NCBI RefSeq assembly: GCF_918814755.1
Contig: NZ_CAKKNT010000018.1
Coordinates: 1-37,936 of the forward strand
Length of the DNA stretch: 37,936 nucleotides
From: Periweissella ghanensis
GTDB taxonomy: Bacteria > Bacillota > Bacilli > Lactobacillales > Lactobacillaceae
Direction: 5' to 3'
A program made the translations under genes and the position numbers. The notes under the pieces are model-generated. The model made no database searches and was not told where the DNA came from. It worked only from the letters and a program-made list of their open reading frames with translations. Position 1 is the stretch's first letter, and each line of letters opens with the position of its first letter. Positions 7,777 to 13,317 of the stretch are shown here, one piece after another.

Positions 7777-8567
7777 TGACAATTAAAAAAACATTTTGGC
7801 AAAAATATGAAGCCTGGATCTGGGCCGCAGTTTTTGTACTAATCTACATTTGGGCCTTTTCTGGGATTCCAGTAACTGGAATTCAAGCCGTGGCCGGTGA
7901 AGTGACTAAATCAATCTTGAATGGTTTATTCCACCCCGACTTTAGTTATGTCTACACCGGGGATGGTGAAGATTTAGTTTCCTTATTACTCCAAACGTTA
8001 GCGATTGCCTTTGCCGGAACATTGGCCTCAGCGATCTTTAGTATTCCATTTGCCTTTTGGGCAGCGCGGACTAAAAAAGGTGGTCTACACGTTACTTCAA
8101 GTACCGGTAAATTATTCTTAACGATTGTGCGGACCTTCCCAGAAATCGTGATGGCAATTATGTTCATCAAAGCCGTTGGTCCAGGACCATTTGCTGGGGT
8201 TTTAGCGGTATCATTTCACTCAATCGGGATGCTTGGTAAATTATTTGCCGAAGCAGTTGAAGAAATTGACCGTCGCCCAGCTGAAGCGATTATCGCAGCT
8301 GGGGGCACGCAATTTGATGTGTTAGTTCACGCAACCATTCCGGCGGTCATTCCTGAATTCATTTCATTGACGTTATACCGATTTGAAATTGCGGTCCGTT
8401 CAGCTTCAATCCTTGGTTTGGTTGGAGCTGGTGGAATCGGGGCACCCTTGATTTTTGCTATCGGAACCCGTTGGTGGCCACGAGTTGCCATCATTTTACT
8501 TGGAATTATCGTCATGGTGACGGTAATTGACTTCCTTTCAGGATATCTTCGTAAAAAGCTCGTTTAA
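7776..8567 (+). CDS. phnE: Phosphonate-type ABC transporter permease, second subunit
   Basis: Paralogue of the preceding permease, 263 residues, starting in a TAATG overlap with it, so translation is coupled. It has an N-terminal TM segment (about 14-30), a periplasm-like loop, and the permease domain with EAA loop EAIIAAGGTQFDVLVHATIP (about 167-186). The two proteins share the TxxRTxPxxxxAxxF and FxxGxxxKLFxEAxExID patterns, indicating an old gene duplication. The metallophosphatase gene follows after 29 bp. Confidence 0.92.
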   Translation: MTIKKTFWQKYEAWIWAAVFVLIYIWAFSGIPVTGIQAVAGEVTKSILNGLFHPDFSYVYTGDGEDLVSLLLQTLAIAFAGTLASAIFSIPFAFWAARTKKGGLHVTSSTGKLFLTIVRTFPEIVMAIMFIKAVGPGPFAGVLAVSFHSIGMLGKLFAEAVEEIDRRPAEAIIAAGGTQFDVLVHATIPAVIPEFISLTLYRFEIAVRSASILGLVGAGGIGAPLIFAIGTRWWPRVAIILLGIIVMVTVIDFLSGYLRKKLV

Positions 8568-8596
8568 AAATTAATTTGAGATAAAAGGGGAAATCC

Positions 8597-10162
8597 ATGA
8601 AAATTATCTTATTATCAACTAGTGATGTGCATGGTTACTTTATGCCCACCAACTTTGCTAGTCGTGACACCGTGACTGACTTTGGGTTGGCCCGTGCGGC
8701 GACCGTCATGGCTGATATTAAAACGCATGCGGCGGCGGATGATTTTGTGATTATGATTGAAAATGGTGACTTTATTCAAGGTTCACCATTGACGAACTAC
8801 ATTGCCAAATTTGACCGTGAAGCAGCGACAATCTATGATCAAGTTGCTAAGCAAACCGGCTATGATGTCCGGGTGCTTGGGAATCATGAATTTAATTATG
8901 GGATTCAATATATTAAAGATGCCATTCCTGCGAATAGCAATATTTTGAATGCCAATATTTTAGCCGAAGATGACCAACCATTTATTGGTAAACCATACAC
9001 AATCCTTGAACATAACGGGGTTAAGGTTGGGATTTTGGGGTTAACCACCGACTACATTCCCCACTGGGAAAAACCTGGTAACATTGAAGGTTTGAAGTTT
9101 GAAAATATCGTTGAAACAGCTAAACGTTATGTGCCGATTTTACGCCAAGAAGCCGATATTGTTGTGGTGGCCTATCATGGTGGTTTTGAGGCTGATTTAA
9201 AAACAGGGGCCCCAGATGGAATGCAAACCGGTGAAAATGCTGGGTATCAATTGTTAAAAGAAGTTGATGGGATTGATGCCTTAGTATCTGGTCACCAACA
9301 CCGTTCAATTGCTCAAATCGTCAAAGGTACGCCGGTAACCCAACCAGGCTACCGTGGGGATCAAGTTGGTGCGATTACATTAGAGTTGGATGATGACTTA
9401 CAAATCACGAAACAATCAGCGCAATTGATTTGCACCCGCGGCTTTAAAATTGACGAAGGGATTGCCAACTTAGCGGTGCCATTAACTACTAAGCTTGAAG
9501 ACTGGTTAGATTCACCAATCGGCCATGTTAAAGGCGACATGACAGTTAAAAATCCGTTGAGTGAACGTGCTCACGGCAGTGCATACTTGGCCTTCATTAA
9601 CAAAGTCCAAATGGAAGCAGTCGGCACGGATATTGCCGGGACCGCGTTATTTAATGATGATGTCCCAGGCTTTAATCCGGAAGTGACGATGCGTGATATT
9701 GTGACGAGTTATATCTTCCCCAACACGGTCGTTGCTGAAAAGATTACGGGTGCGGATATGAAAGCTGCCTTGGAACGCAATGCGTCATACTTTACGGTTG
9801 AAGACGGCGAATTAAAAGTTAGTCCGAAGTTCTTAACGCCCAAAGTTGAACACTACAATTACGATTATTGGAGTGGGATTGATTACAGCTTTGACTTGAG
9901 TAAACCAGTTGGTCAACGGCTTGATTCCTTACGCTATCACGGTGTTGATGTCGCTGATACTGATGAATTAGTCGTGGCGGTTAACCAATACCGAGCCGTT
10001 TCGGGTGGGGATTATATGATGTTTGATGCATCTAAGATCGTCAATGAAAACCCGGCCGACATTACCGACTTAATCGCGGATTACTTTGCGGCACATGATG
10101 AGGTTGAGGCGAAGGTACCGAATAATTTGCGGACGAGTGGATATAGCTTTATGAAGATGTAG
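8597..10162 (+). CDS. 5'-nucleotidase-family metallophosphatase
   Basis: Two-domain phosphoesterase of 521 residues. The N-terminal calcineurin-like domain has the metal ligands in STSDVHGY (D/H, residues 7-14), ENGDFIQG (about 52-59), GNHEF (about 97-101), AYHGG and SGHQHR (about 229-234); the C-terminal domain is the substrate-binding 5'-nucleotidase domain (from about 300). No signal peptide is present, so unlike UshA it should act in the cytoplasm. AAGGGG precedes the ATG. It is the last gene of the phn operon, implying that it dephosphorylates or otherwise processes what PhnDCEE imports. Whether the substrate is a nucleotide, cyclic nucleotide or other phosphoester is not visible. The stop codon TAG is also the first bases of repeat R2. 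Confidence 0.85.
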   Translation: MKIILLSTSDVHGYFMPTNFASRDTVTDFGLARAATVMADIKTHAAADDFVIMIENGDFIQGSPLTNYIAKFDREAATIYDQVAKQTGYDVRVLGNHEFNYGIQYIKDAIPANSNILNANILAEDDQPFIGKPYTILEHNGVKVGILGLTTDYIPHWEKPGNIEGLKFENIVETAKRYVPILRQEADIVVVAYHGGFEADLKTGAPDGMQTGENAGYQLLKEVDGIDALVSGHQHRSIAQIVKGTPVTQPGYRGDQVGAITLELDDDLQITKQSAQLICTRGFKIDEGIANLAVPLTTKLEDWLDSPIGHVKGDMTVKNPLSERAHGSAYLAFINKVQMEAVGTDIAGTALFNDDVPGFNPEVTMRDIVTSYIFPNTVVAEKITGADMKAALERNASYFTVEDGELKVSPKFLTPKVEHYNYDYWSGIDYSFDLSKPVGQRLDSLRYHGVDVADTDELVVAVNQYRAVSGGDYMMFDASKIVNENPADITDLIADYFAAHDEVEAKVPNNLRTSGYSFMKM

Positions 10163-10535
10163 AGTGCGCCAAGTGGCGGTAAGCGCCGTAGCATACTAGC
10201 AAGCCACGATTGATGAGCACGCTCATCAATTAGTGGTCTTGCGTATATGCTTAGGCACTTGCCACTTGAAGCACGTTTAAACTCCCGTTGCCTAGAAAGT
10301 TAGGCGGAAGGGGTTGCTTGGGCGAACGCGTTTAGGCTCTGCTGCTTAGGCACTTGCCACTTGAAGCACGTTTAAACTCCCGCTGCCTAGAAAGTTAGGC
10401 GGAAGGGGTTGCTTGGGCGAACGCGTTTAGGCTCTGCAGCCTAGTTGCTTGGGCGAACGCGTTTAGACTCTGTTGCCATTGCGTATATGCCTAGTTGCTT
10501 GAGCGAACGCGTTTAGGCTCTGCCGCCAGCACTAC
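10160..10535 (-). repeat. Dispersed hairpin repeat, expanded copy R2 with 95-bp tandem duplication
   Basis: The copy begins at the metallophosphatase stop codon with the family end motif AGAGTGCG. It contains a hairpin at 10200-10242 (inner arms TTGATGAG/CTCATCAA), then two 95-bp direct repeats (10250-10344 and 10345-10439) that differ at only two bases as I read them, then two shorter units (about 10440-10489 and 10490-10535). Four of the units carry GCGAACGCGTTTAG. No reading frame of interest is seen in this 385-bp stretch. Confidence 0.85.
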
Positions 10536-10548
10536 ACACATACTCACA

Positions 10549-10590
10549 AAAAAACAGCCAAAACTTGGCTGTTTTTTATTTACGCAAAAT
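10549..10590. repeat. Left 42-bp direct repeat / terminator flanking the TAC module
   Basis: The sequence AAAAAACAGCCAAAACTTGG continues into GCTGTTTTTT and ATTTACGCAAAAT, and recurs at 12009-12051 with one extra T. The stem AAAAACAGCCAA/TTGGCTGTTTTT makes it a bidirectional terminator. Confidence 0.9.
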
Positions 10591-10611
10591 TTTAGATAAA
10601 TATATTTAGGT

Positions 10612-10639
10612 GAGATATATTTGTATCTCTTGAAATACA
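10612..10639 (+). promoter_or_regulatory. Overlapping palindromes upstream of the toxin gene, candidate autoregulatory operator
   Basis: GAGATA-N6-TATCTC (10612-10629) overlaps TGTATCTC-TT-GAAATACA (10622-10639, one mismatch). An extended -10 (TGTTAATAT, about 10644-10652) lies just downstream, and GGGAG (10672-10676) precedes the toxin ATG. A helix-turn-helix antitoxin would be expected to bind such a site and repress its own operon. Confidence 0.5.
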
Positions 10640-10682
10640 GATATGTTAATATTAATGCACGGATAGTATAAGGGAGTTTTAA

Positions 10683-11039
10683 ATGGAAATTTCTATCGCA
10701 ACTCAAGCAGAGATTGAACTAATTATTGAAACTATCAAGACTAAGCGACAAAATTGGCGCTTAAGTACACGGCAAAAAAATTTACAAGCACTTATTATGT
10801 TGGGAATAGATCAAGATTTAGCGTTAGATGAAATTTATTATAAACTGCAGTGGCGTGACTATGTAAGTGGCCCAGAAAATGATAATCATGTACCACCAAT
10901 TGCTGGCGATGTTTGGGTATTTGGAATGATTATTAGTGAGCAAATATGTTATTTAAAGTTTCAAAATAAGTCTAGTGGTATCATTATGTGGATTTCCGTG
11001 CATCCAGCAGATTATCCATTAAACTTTCCTTACCAATAG
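10683..11039 (+). CDS. MqsR-family toxin (putative mRNA interferase) of a TAC module
   Basis: A 118-residue protein. The C-terminal block (VWVFGMII, ICYLKF, IMWISVHPADYPLNFPY, residues about 78-117) matches what I know of Gram-positive MqsR-family toxins, RelE-fold ribonucleases that cleave mRNA. The N-terminal half is helical and charged (TKRQNWRLSTRQKNLQALIMLGID), as in that family. GGGAG lies 6 nt before the ATG. The antitoxin gene starts 29 bp downstream and a SecB-like gene follows it. Base composition is markedly more AT-rich than the flanking metabolic genes, suggesting horizontal acquisition. A HigB-like assignment is the alternative; both are RelE-fold toxins. Catalytic residues cannot be assigned confidently without alignment. 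Confidence 0.7.
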   Translation: MEISIATQAEIELIIETIKTKRQNWRLSTRQKNLQALIMLGIDQDLALDEIYYKLQWRDYVSGPENDNHVPPIAGDVWVFGMIISEQICYLKFQNKSSGIIMWISVHPADYPLNFPYQ

Positions 11040-11068
11040 ACTAGTTCAGTAATATGAAGAGGTTAAAA

Positions 11069-11581
11069 ATGAGTATCAAGAAAGAATTTTATAATCCTGA
11101 ATATGAAACAACGGCAATATATGAGGAAGTTTGGCAGCCGGAACTTTTAACTGTAAAAGATGAAGAAAATTTATTGGTTATGAGTCATTATTGGCAAGAT
11201 AGTGATGGTGAATTATGGGGTGATTTTGAAAATCCGATGGAAAACGTTAAGCGGGCATTTAATGAATATCGCAAGCGAAAAGGATATATGTTACCAAATC
11301 AAATCAGAAATTTACGCAATGAATTAGGATTTTCTGTGCGTGAATTTGCTGATAAAATTGGTATCGCACCCTCATCGTTGACTCAGATTGAAAATAATCA
11401 ACGAGTTCAAACGAAATATCAGGATTTAATATTTCAATTAATTGCAGATAAAAAGGGTGAAAAGAAACAAACTCTGGAAAAAATTTTAGTAAACCCAATG
11501 CTTCCTAAATTAACGATAAACACAGAGTATAAACTTAAAAGTAATATTTATCATACTAAATTAGTGAAGATGGTGAATTAG
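11069..11581 (+). CDS. Helix-turn-helix antitoxin with C-terminal extension, candidate chaperone-addicted antitoxin
   Basis: A 170-residue protein. The N-terminal part (1-75, acidic, Tyr/Trp-rich) is probably the toxin-binding region. An XRE-type helix-turn-helix spans about 76-125 (NQIRNLRNELGFSVREFADK, IAPSSLTQIEN). A basic 42-residue tail (129-170, with NPMLPKLTINTEYKL) follows. No cysteine is present, so the zinc domain of E. coli MqsA is absent. An ATG at 11054 lies within the ribosome site; GAAGAGG is 6 nt before the ATG at 11069, which I choose. The gene lies between the toxin and a SecB-like gene. Antitoxins of known TAC systems carry a C-terminal chaperone-addiction (ChAD) tail, and the tail here is a candidate. 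Confidence 0.75.
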   Translation: MSIKKEFYNPEYETTAIYEEVWQPELLTVKDEENLLVMSHYWQDSDGELWGDFENPMENVKRAFNEYRKRKGYMLPNQIRNLRNELGFSVREFADKIGIAPSSLTQIENNQRVQTKYQDLIFQLIADKKGEKKQTLEKILVNPMLPKLTINTEYKLKSNIYHTKLVKMVN

Positions 11582-11594
11582 GAGGTATAAGTGG

Positions 11595-12008
11595 ATGAGC
11601 ATTTTAAATTTTCAAGGATATACCGTGAAACAAATGGAATATCTTAGTAACGAAAATTTTAATAAAAATCAGCAAAGTGTCACGTTAGAACCAAGATTGC
11701 AGTCTGACATTAAGATTGAAGGTACTAATATTGAAATTACATTATCCGTAAAGGTGGGTTCGGTAGAAGATAATCTTTCGCCATTTTTTGTGAGTTGTAC
11801 GGTTGAAGGAATATTTGTGTATCAGCCAAGTGAAGACGATACGGCAATGGGGATTGATAACTTTGCGCATAATAATGCCGTGGCCATCTTGTATCCGTAT
11901 GTACGCACGATTATTACATCATTAACAGTTAATTCAAATGAGTTTCCTGCATATATTATGCCAACGATTAATATAAGTGAATTATTACAAATGGAACAAA
12001 ATAAGTAG
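11595..12008 (+). CDS. SecB-like chaperone of a toxin-antitoxin-chaperone module
   Basis: A 137-residue protein with the SecB layout. A strand-rich N-terminal half (IEITLSVKVGS, PFFVSCTVEGIFVY, residues 46-77) precedes the long SecB helix NAVAILYPYVRTIITSLT (94-111) and the closing PTINISELL (123-131), which parallels the conserved end of proteobacterial SecB. GGAGG starts on the last base of the antitoxin stop codon and lies 9 nt before the ATG, so the three genes form one operon. Gram-positive lactic acid bacteria lack a housekeeping SecB, so a dedicated role in stabilising the neighbouring antitoxin, as in the mycobacterial HigB-HigA-SecB module, is the natural reading. The right 43-bp repeat begins immediately after its stop codon. 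Confidence 0.8.
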   Translation: MSILNFQGYTVKQMEYLSNENFNKNQQSVTLEPRLQSDIKIEGTNIEITLSVKVGSVEDNLSPFFVSCTVEGIFVYQPSEDDTAMGIDNFAHNNAVAILYPYVRTIITSLTVNSNEFPAYIMPTINISELLQMEQNK

Positions 12009-12051
12009 AAAAAACAGCCAAAACTTGGCTGTTTTTTTATTTACGCAAAAT
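12009..12051. repeat. Right 43-bp direct repeat / terminator flanking the TAC module
   Basis: Copy of 10549-10590 with a single T insertion. It starts at the base after the SecB-like stop codon and forms the operon terminator (stem AACAGCCAA/TTGGCTGTT, T7). The shared region extends past the hairpin through ATTTACGCAAAAT, further than terminator function alone would require. Confidence 0.9.
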
Positions 12052-12109
12052 AGTTGCGTGCCGCCTCGCTATACTATAGAAACAAATTCAAATTCCGAGG
12101 ATACTTAAC

Positions 12110-12262
12110 ATGGTAACTTATTACGAACATTTAGTGCTATTAGCCTTTATTATTACAACGATTTTATATAGTCTTTGCTGGTATCTATGGCATAAATATA
12201 TGCCGCCAATGATGGCATTTCTAAGTGCACACGAAGAAGAAATTTGGCGTTTTTTTGAATAA
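12110..12262 (+). CDS. Small single-pass membrane protein (50 residues)
   Basis: ATG at 12110 preceded by CCGAGG (12095-12100). The predicted product starts MVTYYEHLVLLAFII and has one hydrophobic helix (about 8-26), a Trp/Tyr-rich interface (CWYLWHKYM), and an acidic amphipathic end (SAHEEEIWRFFE). I do not recognise it. It starts about 60 bp right of the TAC-flanking repeat and is followed by a terminator at 12311, so it can be a separate transcription unit. It might be an accessory gene of the island, a small membrane toxin-like peptide, or an ordinary small protein. Confidence 0.5.
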   Translation: MVTYYEHLVLLAFIITTILYSLCWYLWHKYMPPMMAFLSAHEEEIWRFFE

Positions 12263-12310
12263 GCATGTTACGAGCCCACACGTAACCATTGTCCGCCCGC
12301 TACCTGACTG

Positions 12311-12345
12311 CATCCACCAAAATTTGGCTGGGTGTTTTTTATTTT
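12311..12345 (+). terminator. Rho-independent terminator
   Basis: Stem CATCCACCAA (12311-12320) with TTGGCTGGGTG (12324-12334), one bulged C and one G-U pair, then a six-T run (12335-12340). Confidence 0.75.
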
Positions 12346-12463
12346 AACGGTGCTAAACCGATTTCTTTATCGCACCAAGGCATGGGAAGTGCTAGAATAA
12401 AAAAGATTATTCGTAAAGAATATTAAGTACAGATAGCATAAATAAACGATCGAGGAGTTAGCT

Positions 12464-12877
12464 ATGGCGCCAAAAAATAATCTGGCCACAATCTTTTTTG
12501 CATATCAGGAATTTGCGGAAGTCGCCGATTTTGCGGCTTTCAATTTAAATAAAAATCAACACCGGATTTTATTTTTAGCGGAATTAGTACCTGATTTAAC
12601 GATTAAACAATTGCTTGAAACGCTACGAATCTCGAAACAAGCTTTCAACGTATTATTTCGTAATCTGGCTGAACGTGATTTAGTGTATTTAACGCCTGAT
12701 CCAAAGGATAAACGCAGCAAAGTGATTAATTTGACGCCCGCTGGCATGGCTATGATTACCGAAATTAACCGCGGCCAAGCCGAAATAATTGATTGTATTT
12801 TGGCGGAAAATGATGGTGATTGGGGCCCCGCATTAAAGCAGTTAGCCAGCATGTATCTCACCCATATGCAAGAATAA
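12464..12877 (+). CDS. MarR-family transcriptional regulator
   Basis: A 137-residue winged-helix repressor. The recognition region is LTIKQLLETLRISKQAFNVLFRNLAERDLVYL (about 45-76), followed by the wing signature DPKDKRSKVINLTPAG (about 79-94). It has the usual size and N- and C-terminal dimerisation helices. GAGGAG is placed before the ATG. It stands alone with a terminator at 12933; target genes are not evident, with alsS about 440 bp downstream behind a repeat and a strong promoter of its own. No conserved redox cysteine of the OhrR type is found at the N-terminus; the only Cys is near the C-terminus. Confidence 0.85.
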   Translation: MAPKNNLATIFFAYQEFAEVADFAAFNLNKNQHRILFLAELVPDLTIKQLLETLRISKQAFNVLFRNLAERDLVYLTPDPKDKRSKVINLTPAGMAMITEINRGQAEIIDCILAENDGDWGPALKQLASMYLTHMQE

Positions 12878-12932
12878 AAAGGTATACTTAGGGTAGTGAG
12901 ATAAAAGGCGTTTAGATAACGAATAAAGCTAG

Positions 12933-12971
12933 CAAAACGCCAGTGAAATTAACAATTTCATGGGCGTTTTG
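12933..12971 (+). terminator. Rho-independent terminator
   Basis: An 18-bp stem with one mismatch: CAAAACGCC (12933-12941) pairs with GGCGTTTTG (12963-12971), and GTGAAATT pairs with AATTTCAT inside. The downstream T tract is weak. Confidence 0.75.
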
Positions 12972-12982
12972 TGTATTTTATG

Positions 12983-13186
12983 AGCTTAGCTTCTTGTTTA
13001 AACTCCCTTTGTTTTCAAAACGGGGCCAGCAAACAACTAGCTCTCGGTTACTGGCGTGCTCTACCAAAACGCGCTCCAGCACCCAGCCAGTTGCGCCTAA
13101 CTAACAATGTTTAGTCACCTAGACCGTGACTACAACCTTGTTGCGTTAGTGCTCACTAGCTCCCAGGTACTGTCGCACTCTTTTGC
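12983..13186 (+). repeat. Dispersed hairpin repeat, copy R3
   Basis: The core runs from GCGCCTAACT (about 13093) through a hairpin (13103-13142; outer arms AACAA/TTGTT, inner arms TAGTCAC/GTGACTA, 7-nt loop) to TTAGTGCTCACTAGCTCCC and the CGCACTCTTTT end (13175-13185). The preceding part (from about 12983) carries GTTTAAACTCCC, shared with the R2 units. Confidence 0.75.
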
Positions 13187-13214
13187 CAATAATTAAGAAA
13201 GTTTTAAGAGAAAG

Positions 13215-13253
13215 GTCAATCAAGTTGACTTATCTCAAATTTGGGCTTAAGAT
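13215..13253 (+). promoter_or_regulatory. alsS: alsS promoter with inverted repeat on the -35 box
   Basis: TTGACT (13225-13230) and TAAGAT (13248-13253) are 17 nt apart. GTCAA-N5-TTGAC (13215-13229) overlaps the -35 box and is a possible operator. The start codon is about 65 nt downstream of the -10. Confidence 0.65.
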
Positions 13254-13317
13254 ACGTGTAGATTAATAATAAATTTAGAACAGTACTTTTAAAAGTGTTC
13301 GCGGAGGAACTATAGTT

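Noticed and set aside
10491-10706. 71-residue minus-strand open frame across the left TAC repeat
   Set aside because: It runs through the dispersed repeat, the terminator and the toxin promoter, and has no ribosome site.
11595-12008. Housekeeping SecB export chaperone
   Set aside because: Lactic acid bacteria do not use SecB for export, and the gene is the third cistron of a toxin-antitoxin operon, so a dedicated chaperone is more likely.
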